Of a DNA stretch of 64,000 nucleotides, positions 1-9,482 are shown one piece after another. A program made the translations under genes and the position numbers. Origin of the DNA: SZUA-35 sp963781035 (GTDB lineage Bacteria; Actinomycetota; Acidimicrobiia; Acidimicrobiales; SZUA-35); contig CAWAEN010000007.1 in assembly GCA_963781035.1 (NCBI GenBank), positions 558,001-622,000 of the forward strand. The letters are read 5' to 3'. Numbering within the stretch: the first letter of the stretch is position 1; every line of letters begins with the position of its first letter. A model generated the notes under the pieces. It had not been told where the DNA came from. It worked only from the letters and a program-made list of their open reading frames with translations, and did no database searches.

Positions 1-829
1 CAGCAGCGACCGATCGGTGGCCGAGATTGAACATCGGCAATCCGATCCCGAGAGCGATCCCGCCCGACACGAAGGCGAGTGATGCATCGCGCACGCTGAT
101 GATCAGCCCTCCCTGGGTGAGGGCGACGGCGGCTGAAACGAGGCCGAGCGCCGAGCCGGCAATGAGCGTGGGGACCACCGGATCGACGCCCGAGACCGAA
201 CGCATCAGCACGCTGTAGCAGCCGACCGTCACCGGTATGCCTCCGGCGAAGAGCAACCCGGAGACCGAACCAACGTCGAGCCCGGCGCTCACGGTGATCG
301 CCACGCCGATGAGCGTCACCCCGATGGCGATCACCGTCACTCGCTCCACACGTTCGCGCAGCACGATCCAGCCAATCACCGCAGCGAACACGGGCGCGGC
401 CGCCAGCAAGAAGAGCGTCGTGGCCGCCGAGGTGCGCGACAGCGCCAAGATGTACAGCATCGACGTGACGCCCAGCGTGCACCCTGCGAGCCACACCGTG
501 GGTGTGACCCCAGCGAACGACACTCGCCGGCCACCACGCCTCGCAAGGATCAGGAGCACCATTGCGAACGCAGTGGACGCTCCCCGGTACGTGAGGAACT
601 GGAAGCTGCTGGCCTCGTCGACCGCAGCAACCGCGATCGCAGTCACACTGAAGACAGCACCCGATCCGATCAGGAGCAAAGCGCCCTGGCGCTCGGTCAG
701 TTCACCGTCACCGGCAAACGCATCACGCACGGCGACCAACACCCGGCGAGCGTATCCAGCGGACCGGTGCAACGAATCGAACGGCTGGTCGCCCCACTCG
801 ATTATCGGTCGGTCGGTCCGGCCCGACAT
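1..829 (-). CDS. EamA/DMT-family membrane transporter (C-terminus beyond window edge)
   Basis: Reading the minus strand from the ATG at 829 gives 276 codons with no stop before the window edge, so the C-terminus is missing. The protein starts with about 45 polar residues. It then runs as successive hydrophobic helices separated by short charged loops, with a typical EamA pattern (SRTSAATTLFLLAAAP, then IGWIVLRERV) in the fourth to fifth helix. EamA proteins are inner-membrane exporters of metabolites or amino acids with two repeats of five helices; the substrate cannot be told from sequence. It is transcribed away from the damaged oxidoreductase genes to its right. The longest plus-strand frame here is only its antisense. 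Confidence 0.85.
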   Translation of the reverse strand, partial: MSGRTDRPIIEWGDQPFDSLHRSAGYARRVLVAVRDAFAGDGELTERQGALLLIGSGAVFSVTAIAVAAVDEASSFQFLTYRGASTAFAMVLLILARRGGRRVSFAGVTPTVWLAGCTLGVTSMLYILALSRTSAATTLFLLAAAPVFAAVIGWIVLRERVERVTVIAIGVTLIGVAITVSAGLDVGSVSGLLFAGGIPVTVGCYSVLMRSVSGVDPVVPTLIAGSALGLVSAAVALTQGGLIISVRDASLAFVSGGIALGIGLPMFNLGHRSVAA

Positions 830-849
830 GGCGGTGTGGTAGAACCGCG

Positions 850-1136
850 TTTGATGTTGTTCCCACCTTCGGCATCTTCGACGACGAAGGACTCGCTGCG
901 ATGATGTACCGCCATCTCGGCTACGACCTCGAACGTGCCCGCGGTGGCGCAGCAATGATCGTGGTCGAGCCGGTTCCGGTCCATGCGACCGCGGTGCTGA
1001 CCCGCGGCAACTTCCGCCACGGCGACGATTCGATCATCGAACCGTTCCGCCGCATCACTGATGTCACGACAGCGATGGCAGCCACATGATGAGCGAAACC
1101 GAGATCAGCGAAGTGATCGACGGCGTGGAGGTCTGA
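850..1136 (+). pseudogene. Old-yellow-enzyme-type oxidoreductase, N-terminal fragment
   Basis: The frame ending at the TGA at 1087-1089 contains HLGYDLERARGGAAMIVVEP followed by RGNFRHGDDSIIEPFRRITD. This matches the region after the first strand of NADH:flavin oxidoreductases of the 2,4-dienoyl-CoA reductase group (the RARGGaAmIvvEp motif). Only about 75 residues of an enzyme of more than 350 residues remain, with neither a start nor the FMN and FeS parts. A 16-codon open frame (1086-1136) overlaps the stop and ends just before the next gene; it may be the tail of another lost gene or a leader. I read this as the scar of a deletion. Confidence 0.6.
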
Positions 1137-1138
1137 GG

Positions 1139-2135
1139 ATGCCCAGAACCGTCAGGCTGACGCCTTCGGATCTGCTCGACGCGTTCGTTCCGCGAGCCCT
1201 CGATGTCGGGATGAGCGACGAAGATGCCAAGCGAGTGGTGGCGCACTACGTCGCATGCGACTTCTTGGGCCGACATGCGCACGGCGTCTTCTGGATGCCC
1301 GCCGTCCTCGAAGCCCTGTACCAGAGCGGGCCATCGACTTCGACGTCAGGACCCGGACGCCTCACCATCGGCGCTGCTGGTCGTCCAGGAGTAGCAGCGA
1401 TCATCGACGCATGTGATGCAGCGACGGTGAAGCTCGCGTCGTCTGGCACGCTGTCGATTGGAATCAGTGACTACGTGGGGCCTACCGGTTCGCTGGGATG
1501 GTTCGCGTACATGTTGGCTGATCGCGGAATCGGTTCGATCAGCGTCTGCAACTCAATCGCAGCCGTTGCCGTACCGGGAACGGGCACTCGGTTTGGAGGT
1601 ACGAATCCGATTGCATTCGGGGTTCCGGGAGATCCGCACTTCATCGCCGACTATGCGTCGTCTGTCATGTCGACCGGTGCCCTGCGAATGACTGGCCTGA
1701 GTGGAGATGACGTGCCAGACGGGGTCATGGTCACCGGCGATGGAGCACCCTCGAATCGTCTCGAGGAACTCGACGACGGTGCAATGCTCGGGTTCGGTGG
1801 GCACAAAGGCCATGTTCAGTCAGTCGCAATCGAGATTCTCTGTGGCTTCCTGGCCGGGTCGAAAGTCGGCCGAGAGGACGACCGCTCGACGGGAACGGTG
1901 ATGTTCCTCTTTGGAAAGGACGACGCGTCGACGACCCGATGCTGTGTCTGCGACTCGAGCGAGCTTGCTCGGCGCCGTGAGCGACGCCCGAATGCCCGGT
2001 GAGGCGTATTCGCGAGTGCCCAGTGAGTTCCTGTGGAACGGCGAGTCAGATTCAGAATGGGCGCAGACCGCTCACGTCGAGATTCCGGATCATGTTTCCG
2101 GTTTCCTGGCTGACCGAGGCTGCGCACTGTCTTGA
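1139..2135 (+). pseudogene. Ldh_2 (malate/L-lactate dehydrogenase family) oxidoreductase, frameshifted near the C-terminus
   Basis: The start is the ATG at 1139. The frame shows the hallmarks of the NAD(P)-dependent Ldh_2/YlbC fold: an N-terminal helix bundle with the HAHGV motif, a central TRFGGTNPIAFGVPG segment and the FGGHKGHVQSVAIEILCG helix. After FLFGKDD (about 1925) conservation leaves this frame, which stops at 2002. It resumes in the next frame as SLLGAVSDARMPGEAYSRVP and runs to the stop at 2135. The joined product is near the family length of about 330-350 residues. Enzymes of this family reduce 2-oxoacids or oxidise ureidoglycolate or sulfolactate; the substrate is unknown. One frameshift, at about 1930-1970. 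Confidence 0.7.
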
Positions 2136-2162
2136 TCGGTGCCGTCCCTGATCGGTGCCGTC
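2133..2162. repeat. 14-bp direct repeat between convergent genes
   Basis: TGATCGGTGCCGTC occurs at 2133-2146 and again at 2149-2162, directly between the ends of two convergent genes. The second copy overlaps the stop codon of the minus-strand gene. Probably a small slippage duplication. Confidence 0.6.
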
Positions 2163-3169
2163 ATGTCGACCGGCTGACGTCGAGGTCTCGGGGCGTTACG
2201 AGGCTGTGCAGCTCGCAGCTGCCCTCGTCGAGCTCCTCCCACGAGCGGCCCCGGTACACGAGGATGGCGAGGGCGCCGGTCGGGAGATTCTTCGCCAGGC
2301 GCCGAAGGTCCCGCTCCGGCCCGACGCCCGCGAGGCGCTGGGCGAGGGTCTGCATCCCGGGGTTGTGCGCGACCAACATGACGCTCCGCACATCGGCAGG
2401 GGTGCGACGCAGCCGGTTGAGCATCGCCTGCGGACCGACGAGGTACAGGCCACGGTAGTGCTTCACCACGGCGTCCTCGCCGATGGCGGGCAGCGCCCGC
2501 TCCAGCGTTTGGCGGGTGCGCAGCGCCGCCGAACAGACGACGAGCCCCGGTTGGATGCCGGCCAGCCGCATGTACTCGCCCATGGCCTCGCAGGCTCGCT
2601 CGCCCCGAGGAGCGAGGGGCCGATCGAAGTCGTCCAGTTCGGGATCCGACCTACTCGACTTGGCATGCCGGAACAGATAGACGAGGCGCGGCGCCTCGTC
2701 GGCCTCTGCGGTCGGGCGCGGTGCGACCGGCTCTCCTACCGGACCGACCAGCTGCGGCAGGCTGGCGATGAGCTTGCTCAGCTTCTTCTGATCGACCTTG
2801 CGCGCCGCCTTTCGCACCGGGAGCCAGCGCCGGCGGCGCATGCCCGACTCGGGCCACTCGGGCAGCTCGTTGCGAACCAGCATCGGGTACAGGTCGACCT
2901 TGCACGTTCCTTCCCACTTGCGATAGCGATACGAGCCGAGGGTCGTCTCCCCGACCTCGCCTTCGACCCCCGCCTTCGCTCGGGCTTGCCGCTGCCGCCG
3001 ACGCGGCGGGGCTCATGCCGGGCTCGACGATCCCCTTCGGCACCATCCAGCGCTTGCCCCCGCTCGACGAGATGACGAGCACCTCGAGATCCTCGCCCTT
3101 CCAGCGGTAGGGAACGACCCCGGACTGGCGGTAGATCCATGCGGGATAGGGCGGCCTGTTCGTGTTCAT
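2161..3169 (-). CDS. NUDIX hydrolase fused to SixA-type histidine phosphatase (one frameshift)
   Basis: The start is the ATG at 3169, eight bases after a clear AGGAGG on the minus strand. The first about 115 residues form a NUDIX domain (SGVVPYRWKGEDLEVLVISS, then KRWMVPKGIVEPG; the Nudix helix continues as AKAGVEGEVGE). The second half is a histidine phosphatase with the RHAKSS motif and the later VAHNPGMQ histidine. The same two-domain order occurs in mycobacterial MutT1-type sanitation enzymes, which remove 8-oxo-GTP products or diadenosine polyphosphates. The N-terminal frame shifts by one base at about 2985-3000, in the middle of the Nudix box; on both sides the sequence is well conserved, so a sequencing indel is likely. 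Confidence 0.8.
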
Positions 3170-3262
3170 CGGTGGACCTCCTGAGCTCGGGTGCAGCGCG
3201 CATGTGAGTAGTTCGCAACTGTGTGCATGAACTGCGAGCTGGGTCACTCTCCGCTCCGTACA

Positions 3263-4415
3263 TCATGCACCATGGTGGTCCTGGGCTGCGGCGGCGAGTT
3301 GGGTGACAGCTTGTTCGACGACGGCGCCGGGAGCGGCGATGGTCATGCGAGCGAAGCCAGCCCCTTCGCGCCCGAACCAGTGGCCGGGGCTGAGCGCAAG
3401 GCCAGCGGTCGACGCGAGCCACTTCGGGATTGCGGTCACCTCGTGATCGAGTTGACGGAGGTCAAGCCAGGCCAGATAGGTGCCTTCGGGGGTGATCAGC
3501 TCGATCTCGGGAGGGAGGCCCTGTTGAATCAGCTCGATGTTGTCGGAGATCAGCACAAGGAACTCGTCGAGCCAACGGTCTCCGTGCCGGTAGGCGGCCT
3601 CGAACGCGGCGAGGCCGAAGACGTTGTTGCGGGTCAGATGGAGCTGAGAGCTTCTGGTCTGGAAGCGCTGAGCGATGTTCGCACGGTTCGTGATCAGCAC
3701 GGTGTCGCAGACGCCTGCGAGGCCGAATGTCTTGATGGGTCCATGTGTCGCTGCCCAGGACACATCGTGGGGTTCGGCAGCGTGGGCGAAGGGGACGAAG
3801 GAGTTTGGCGCGAGCGCGAGGTCCGCGTGAATCTCGTCGGCCAAGACGAACACGTCGTGTTGGGCGCAAATGGATGCAACTCTGTCGAGTTCGCTCCGGT
3901 GACCACACGCGGCCGACTGGGTTGTGAGGACTGCACAAGATGAGCATTCGATTTCGGCGTTCGGATGCCTTGGTCTCGAGGTCATCGAAATCGATGCGAT
4001 ACCCCTCATCGGTCAGCACGAGGGGGCTGCGGACCGCCATCCGATCGCCCGATGCGATCAGCGTCTTGAAGTCGGTGAAGACCGGCGGTTGCAGGATCAC
4101 CCCATCCCCGGGTTCGGTGACCTGATCGATCAGAACCCCGATCGACGTGCCGACGCTCGGACTCACCATGGTGTGCGCCTCGGAGATGTCCCAGCCGTGG
4201 CGGTTGGCCACCCATTCTCGGAATGCTTCGAGGATGGAGCCGGGCCGCGTCTCGTAGCCGTACCAACCCGATGCTCCACGGGCCCGCAACGCCTCGACAA
4301 TGTCGGGCGCCAGCTCGACACCAGGCTCGGCAATCCAGAGCGGTATCAAATCCTCGTCGGTACCGAAGTGACGCTCCAACGTTGCCGGGTCAGTACCTTG
4401 TCGACGATTTCTCAT
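3263..4415 (-). CDS. PatB/MalY-type class I/II aminotransferase (cystathionine beta-lyase-like, one frameshift)
   Basis: The ATG at 4415 (MRNRRQG) starts about 380 residues of a PLP-dependent fold-type I enzyme: PLWIAEPGVELAPDIVEAL, the WYGYETRPGS segment, SPSVGTSIGVLI, CSPHNPVGRVW, then ADEIHADL and the PLP-lysine region IKTFGLAGV. These are typical of MalY/PatB proteins, which cleave cystathionine or cysteine conjugates or act as aminotransferases. The frame changes once, at about 3900, between GRVWS and the following ELDRVASICAQ. The start codon overlaps the stop of an upstream 19-codon cyclase stub (ATGA), so translation may be coupled to it. Confidence 0.8.
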
Positions 4416-4471
4416 TTGAGCCTGTCGACATCGGTGAACAGGAACGTGACTGCACCAGAGTTCGCTCCCAT
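4412..4471 (-). pseudogene. Class III adenylate cyclase N-terminal stub (19 codons)
   Basis: From the ATG at 4471 the peptide contains GAVTFLFTDV, which matches the start of actinobacterial class III cyclase catalytic domains (VTFLFTDIEGST), then stops after DRLK. The stop codon TGA overlaps the aminotransferase ATG. The rest of the cyclase is absent. Either a deletion has fused the 5' end of a cyclase gene to the aminotransferase or the match is by chance; ten consecutive matching residues at the correct distance from a start make chance less likely. Confidence 0.45.
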
Positions 4472-4547
4472 CCGCCAAGTGTCCCACAGACGAGCTGGGC
4501 CGGATGGGCCCTCAAGTTGCAGGTCGCCAACGGTCGATACAAAAGGA

Positions 4548-5879
4548 ATGCGATCGGGACAGCAGTACGCCATCAAGGGAACTCCGAATCTGCGATCCTG
4601 TGCCCCTGTGTCGTGCTCGGTATCCCCTCTTCGGTCCTTCATCGTTGCGGTTGCGGTCGCTGTGCTCGCATCTGCTGCGCCACTCGTGGCTCCGCAACCG
4701 GCGGGCGCAGCGGCATGCCGTTCAGGTGAACCCACACCCGCACATGCGGAACAGATCGAGCTCTCGGCGTCCTACGGCGCCATCTGGCGGCTCTACCAGG
4801 CCTTCTTTCTTCGACAGCCCGACGAGAGCGGGATGGCGTACTGGATGGACCGCTACCAGAACGGAACATCGCTGCAGGTCATCTCCGCCAACTTCGTCGA
4901 CTCCGATGAGTTCACGGAACGGTACGGCCGGCTCGACGACCGTGGTTTCGTCGACCTGGTCTATGCCAACGTGATGTGCCGTGACCCCGACGCAGGTGGG
5001 TACGACTACTGGACGGGCCGCCTCGCCAATGAAGTGGGTTTCGACCGCGGTCAGCTGATGCTGTTCTTCTCGGACTCTCGGGAGTACCGAGAGCGAACCA
5101 ACACCCAACCCCGCGATCTCCGCCCACTGGCCCAGGCAACCATGGTGACTGATGGCTACGCGTCTCGGGCCATCACCGGTGGTCAGGTCGTCGAAGTCGA
5201 CTACTCGCGGGTCGACTTCAGTGCCGGCGAGCAGCGATGTTCGGTCGCCTCGATCAACGGCAACTGGTTCTACACGCCAGAACGGGCCAACCCCCGCCCG
5301 ATCGGCTTTGCCGTGATCGACGGCCGCATCATCGACAACGGCACGGACAACAGCTCTCGCGGCATCTTCGGCGAGCGTTGGACGACGACGAGCGAGAGCG
5401 TGATCTTCGACGCCTTCAACCCGGGGGAAACCGGTCCGACCTATCACTTGAGTTCCTCGCTCGAGCAGAAGGGCAGCCGTGCGCTCGAGTCCTATGGGCG
5501 GTACCGCCCGACCGACCTGATCAGCCCCATCGAAAATCCGGCCGACTGGCGTTGGGCCGCTGCCGGGATCCCCATGATCATCAACGGTCAGCGGGTTCGC
5601 GACGTCTTCGACCCGGCGGCCCGGACCTACGAGTGGAGCTACACGTACAACACGACCCGCCACTCCTTCGTCGCCTTCGACAAGGACAGCGGGACCCTGA
5701 TGTTCGGCTCCACCACGGCCATGAACGCCTTCCAGATCGCTGGCTTCGTGGAGGGTGAGGGCTACGACGACCTCATCAAGTTCGACGGCGGTGGCTCAGT
5801 CGAGTTCAACGTCGCAGGTGTGGCCCAGGTCGCCGGGACGCCTCGCGACGTGCCACTCTGGCTCGGCATCGGCTGCTGA
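4548..5879 (+). CDS. Secreted DUF4214 protein with C-terminal phosphodiester-glycosidase-like domain
   Basis: From the ATG at 4548 (a GTG at 4608 is an alternative start) the protein has a hydrophobic export signal ending near PAGAAAC. A DUF4214 repeat region follows, with two copies of the pattern LYxAxFxRxPDxxGxxYW...F..S.EF (about residues 75-185). The last about 200 residues (PIGFAVIDGRIIDNG..., FVAFDKDSGTLMFG, IKFDGGGSVEF) resemble the NAGPA/phosphodiester glycosidase fold, which ends in a Asp-Gly-Gly-Gly-Ser motif. DUF4214 is common in secreted and S-layer-like proteins. It is intact, divergent from the cyclase stub and convergent with the PhyH gene. The glycosidase assignment rests on the motif only. 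Confidence 0.75.
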   Translation: MRSGQQYAIKGTPNLRSCAPVSCSVSPLRSFIVAVAVAVLASAAPLVAPQPAGAAACRSGEPTPAHAEQIELSASYGAIWRLYQAFFLRQPDESGMAYWMDRYQNGTSLQVISANFVDSDEFTERYGRLDDRGFVDLVYANVMCRDPDAGGYDYWTGRLANEVGFDRGQLMLFFSDSREYRERTNTQPRDLRPLAQATMVTDGYASRAITGGQVVEVDYSRVDFSAGEQRCSVASINGNWFYTPERANPRPIGFAVIDGRIIDNGTDNSSRGIFGERWTTTSESVIFDAFNPGETGPTYHLSSSLEQKGSRALESYGRYRPTDLISPIENPADWRWAAAGIPMIINGQRVRDVFDPAARTYEWSYTYNTTRHSFVAFDKDSGTLMFGSTTAMNAFQIAGFVEGEGYDDLIKFDGGGSVEFNVAGVAQVAGTPRDVPLWLGIGC

Positions 5880-5904
5880 CCCGAGCCTGTCTGATCACCA
5901 CCCG

Positions 5905-5919
5905 GAGTCGAATCGACTC
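5905..5919. other. Palindrome between convergent genes
   Basis: GAGTCGA-A-TCGACTC is a perfect 7-bp inverted repeat around a single central base, in the 42-bp gap between the secreted DUF4214 gene and the PhyH gene. It has no T-tract, and the central spacer is too short for a stable hairpin loop without losing pairs. It could be a weak bidirectional terminator or a protein site. Confidence 0.3.
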
Positions 5920-5921
5920 AT

Positions 5922-6849
5922 TCAGCGCTGCTGCTCTCGAGGACCGTTCAGCTGGCCGACAGATTCGTCTCCGGAGCGGGCAACGCCGGCGTTCGGATCG
6001 TCGGTCATGCCATAACCCTCCCACGGTGCGAAGCCCAACAAGCCCAAGAGCTCATCGCTCAACTCGGCCTTGACTTCGGAGCGAAGCCCGAGTGTGTAGT
6101 TCGAAAGCGTTCGCACCATTGGCCCTGAGAAGAACGTGATCATGCCAACCCGGGGTCCGTCAGATCTATTGAGGCCCGCTCCGTGCCAGGTACGCCCCTC
6201 CCAAGCCAGTAACGAGCCAGCAGTTCCTTCGATCTGGATCTCGTCATCTCGTGGCTCCCCAGAGGGCACTCCCCCGCAGAGGTGGCTTCCGGGCACGATT
6301 CTCGTTGCCCCGTTCTCGACGGTGAAGTCGGTGAGCATCCACATGATGTTCAACACGAACGGCCCATTGATTGCGTGGGTCAGCGCGCTCAGGCGAATCA
6401 ACGACGAGCGTCGTCCTCTTGATGTCACCAACCGGCACGGACGCATCACCGGGAACAGCCGGCGCAGGAACCCACCACTGATCGGCGTGAAGCTGCTGGG
6501 GCTGATTGCCCGGGTGGGTGATGTGCGAATCCATGGCGCTCAAGTAGTGGTCATTGCCAAGGACATGATTCGCGAGTGCCCGAGCAACAGGGTGAAGCGG
6601 GAGCTCCCGAAACCCGTCACCCTTGTTGAGTAGCTGCTGAATCCACTGGTTGACCTCGTCTCCGAACGCCTCGGCCGAGAACGCAAACTCGCCCCCGGTT
6701 GCACGCTCGGCCCGAGCCTGAGAGACGATCCGTTCACGAAGCGCATCAACCCGATCAGGAGCCAACACATTCTCGATCAAGCAGTAGCCCGACTCGGACA
6801 GAGAACGGCACGCGCTCCCAAGTTCGGCTGCGGTCACGACTCGATCCAT
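5922..6849 (-). CDS. Phytanoyl-CoA dioxygenase (PhyH) family protein (one frameshift)
   Basis: From the ATG at 6849, residues 1-140 carry the PhyH N-terminal pattern (SESGYCLIENVLAPDRV) and the iron-binding H-x-D as HADQWW. The frame is lost at about 6400-6430 and resumes with ALTHAINGPFVLNIMWMLTD, GATRIVPGSHLCGG and the second iron histidine region TWHGAGLN, ending at 5922. The joined length of about 308 residues is normal for the family. These are Fe(II)/2-oxoglutarate oxygenases acting on lipids, quaternary amines or natural products; the substrate is unknown. A single indel explains the break. Confidence 0.8.
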
Positions 6850-6936
6850 AGGTCTTGGCTCCCCGCTCGGTGCGAAAAACTACCATGCGTCTGACCGCAC
6901 GCTCGTTCTCCACCAGAGGGGCTGCACCCGCTCGCC

Positions 6937-7404
6937 TCAGTGCGCCCGCGTGGCACCCTGTTTCGTCGGTATGACCAGCAGTCGACATGTCAGGTGATGC
7001 ACCGCATACGTAGTGACTGACCCGAGCAGGAGGCCTTTGAAGCCTCCGAGGCCCCGAGACCCGAGTACGACCAACTCTGCCGGGCCGTCCTCACCCCCCT
7101 CGGCCACCTCGATCAGCTGCACACCGGCATGGCCGAGCACAACCTTCGACTCGACCGGCACGGGGAAATCGCCACCGTAGGACTCCTCGAGAATCGCCAG
7201 CTCGGCGGCGACGAACGTCTGACCTTCCTCACGGAGCAGATCCAGATCGATCATGGCGCCGTACTCCACCCCAATCGATACCGGAAGACTGACAACATGC
7301 AACGCCACCACCCTGGCATGGCGCCACTCCGCTTCACGTATCGCTTCAGCAAACGCTGAACGCGATGTTTCCGATCCATCCAGTCCCACCAGAATGAAGC
7401 TCAC
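6937..7404 (-). CDS. Universal stress protein, UspA family
   Basis: The GTG start at 7404 follows GAAGAAGGGG with 8-base spacing, which I prefer to the GTG 36 bases upstream. The 155 residues are a single UspA domain: ILVGLDGSETS at the N-terminus and the ATP-binding G-2X-G-9X-G(S/T) loop as GSRGLGG...GSV near the C-terminus, followed by CRLLVIP. UspA proteins bind ATP and help survival during starvation or oxidative stress. The gene stands alone. Confidence 0.9.
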   Translation of the reverse strand: MSFILVGLDGSETSRSAFAEAIREAEWRHARVVALHVVSLPVSIGVEYGAMIDLDLLREEGQTFVAAELAILEESYGGDFPVPVESKVVLGHAGVQLIEVAEGGEDGPAELVVLGSRGLGGFKGLLLGSVTTYAVHHLTCRLLVIPTKQGATRAH

Positions 7405-7531
7405 TGCACACGCCCCTTCTTCCCTGATCCCTACGACCACGGACTACGTCGATCGTGCGCCCGACCAGGGCCATCCGCCAGAGCACAAGGGCCTTCGGCG
7501 TCCTTTGGCCAACCCTGGGGCTCGCCGGGCG

Positions 7532-7738
7532 CTAACCGTGGCGCTCTCTCTTGGCAATGCCCATGAAGGACATCCGCCGCTCGAGTTCACGCCAGTCGAG
7601 ATGCACGACCTCCCACCCGTCGGCTCCGAGCTGGTTGAGGTAGTCCTCGACTACCTCCGGCGGCTTGCCCTTGACCCAGCTCCAGATCCCGCCCTCGATG
7701 GTCCGCGAGTCGATGAGCTTGTATTCCCAGGACTTCAT
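7532..7738 (-). CDS. Small DUF4177-like protein
   Basis: The 68-residue protein starts at the ATG at 7738 behind AAGGAG. Its pattern (MKSWEYKLID, then LNQLGADGWEVVHLDW) is that of DUF4177-type small proteins, whose function is unknown. The ending KRERHG is basic. It lies between UspA and the META lipoprotein on the same strand, with 46 bases to the latter. Confidence 0.8.
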   Translation of the reverse strand: MKSWEYKLIDSRTIEGGIWSWVKGKPPEVVEDYLNQLGADGWEVVHLDWRELERRMSFMGIAKRERHG

Positions 7739-7784
7739 TGTGTGTCTCCTTCGTTGGCTGCGTTTGTGCCCTTGGGGCTTGGCG

Positions 7785-9212
7785 CTAGGGGTAGGTGGCG
7801 AACAGGACGGCCCGAGTACCGAGCTCTCCCGTGCTGCTGCGGTAGAGAGCAGTGAGGACGTGCTCGCCGGGTTGGGGCGGGGGTTCATTGGTGCCGGTGA
7901 CCCGCACCCCATCGGTCGCGGTGGTGACCTCCAACGGCACAGGACCGGTCTCGTCGAGAAAGAGGAGGACATCGAATCCCTCCGGTGCGGCCAACTCGAA
8001 CGCGACATCGGGTGCGACACGGTCGAGGAAGTCCTCTCGGGGGACCACGAAGCCGATCGGCTCGGCCGTGGCGAATGGGTGGGCGAGGAACTTTCGATCA
8101 GATTCGGTCATCACCAGCGACACCGCTCTGTGCTCGCTGGTGCCTTCCTGATCAACCGTGCCCACGAACACGACGACCGTTGCCGCGCTGCCATCGCCGA
8201 ACCAGCCGGTCACCGACCAGGATTGCCGGTCGCTCGCTCGGTCCCATGCGCCCCAGCCCTCAGCCAGCTCCGTGGCGAAGACCTCCAACCCTCCACGTTC
8301 GTCGACATAGGTGAGCGACAGAGGCGACGTCAACGACTCGGCCTCGTCGATGTCGCCGGCCGCCAGCGCCGCCACCCACGCCGCCGCGGCCTCCTCGGGC
8401 CGCTCACCCGTCACCTCCGCACTGAAGGTCAGCGCCCGACCATCGCCAGTCTCCAGTCGCAGCGTCTCACCATCAATCCGCCAGCCCGCTACGGCGCCGA
8501 GGGTCTGGAACACGTCGGCCTCCTGCGCCATGACCGACTCGTCGCAAACCAGCTCGGTCGAGACACGCTCCGACAACGTCATCCGCTGATCGTCGATCAC
8601 CAGTTCGGCCCCGAAGTCATTACAGCCACCGCTCCCCCGAACTGCGTCAGCGGCCAGATCAAAGACCAGGAAGGGGCGGGTGCCCGCAACCACCGAGGAC
8701 GCCACATCGCCATGCTCGATCCCCGTGAGGCGCCAGGCGGTTCCCTCCAGCGGCACCGCGGGAGGAGCAGCCCAGGCCGTCATCACCAGCGAGGCCGAAC
8801 CGTCGCCGTTGGCCAGCGTCAGCCGATCAGCGCCAAGCTCGAAACGGTCGACGGCGCCCAGCACCGCCAACAGCTGGGCCTCGAGCTCCATCACGTCGGG
8901 CTCACATCCGATCTCGGTCACGGAGAAACCCGTGAGAGCCAACACACCAGCGGCGGTCAGCGAGAACGCGGCCTCATACGAGTTACAGCCGGTCGAACCC
9001 GAAGCTCGGCCGCCGTCCACCATGAACGTCGGAATCCGTCCTTCGATCGGCGTGATGACTTCGTCGTCGAACGTGCCGCTCTCCACGACCCATGACGAGC
9101 CATCGAGCGTGACTGCTGGCGGTGTATCGACCGGAGAATCACCGTCGTCACCACAGGCGCCGCCCATCAGGACGACGACCACCATCAGCGCAAGCCGAGC
9201 CGAGCAACCCAT
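7785..9212 (-). CDS. Lipoprotein with two META (HslJ-like) domains
   Basis: From the ATG at 9212 the protein starts with a lipoprotein signal (LMVVVVLMGGAC, lipobox cysteine at residue 20). Two META/HslJ domains follow at about 35-140 and 145-250, each with the G(S/T)xGCNxY-type core (GSTGCNSYEA and GSGGCNDFGA) and a late cysteine. A C-terminal region of about 220 residues is not recognised. HslJ/META proteins are envelope-attached and linked to heat or antibiotic tolerance. It is intact at 475 residues. The 270 bp between this start and the divergent ABC transporter start contain no gene and hold both promoters. Confidence 0.85.
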   Translation of the reverse strand: MGCSARLALMVVVVLMGGACGDDGDSPVDTPPAVTLDGSSWVVESGTFDDEVITPIEGRIPTFMVDGGRASGSTGCNSYEAAFSLTAAGVLALTGFSVTEIGCEPDVMELEAQLLAVLGAVDRFELGADRLTLANGDGSASLVMTAWAAPPAVPLEGTAWRLTGIEHGDVASSVVAGTRPFLVFDLAADAVRGSGGCNDFGAELVIDDQRMTLSERVSTELVCDESVMAQEADVFQTLGAVAGWRIDGETLRLETGDGRALTFSAEVTGERPEEAAAAWVAALAAGDIDEAESLTSPLSLTYVDERGGLEVFATELAEGWGAWDRASDRQSWSVTGWFGDGSAATVVVFVGTVDQEGTSEHRAVSLVMTESDRKFLAHPFATAEPIGFVVPREDFLDRVAPDVAFELAAPEGFDVLLFLDETGPVPLEVTTATDGVRVTGTNEPPPQPGEHVLTALYRSSTGELGTRAVLFATYP

Positions 9213-9482
9213 GACAGTCTCGCATTCGAACGCCGCAGGGCCGGGCGGATCCGGAGCACGGCGAAGCCGTCTCAGCAGATCGTCTGCCCAGGAGTGGCCC
9301 GACACCAGGGACCAACGGCCCAGGAGCGGCTCCGGCTGATCGCCACATCTGAATGAGCCCGCTTGGGCCGGTTGCCGCGGCACCACGGCCCTTTCGACGT
9401 CGTTCCCCACAGCTTCGCACGCTCAGATCGCATAGGACCTTCTTCTCTTGATCCCTGGGTTGTCGTGGCTGAGCCTTGGACC

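Noticed and set aside
237..842. Long plus-strand open frame rich in Ser, Thr and Pro
   Set aside because: It is exactly antisense to the membrane transporter, whose minus-strand frame has clear helices and family motifs.
2155..3075. 306-codon plus-strand open frame
   Set aside because: Antisense of the NUDIX-SixA gene; no domain features and biased composition.
4722..5663. 313-codon minus-strand open frame
   Set aside because: Antisense of the DUF4214 protein; no recognisable domain.
7665..9095. 476-codon plus-strand open frame
   Set aside because: Antisense of the META lipoprotein; the lipoprotein signal and duplicated META domains fix the true strand.
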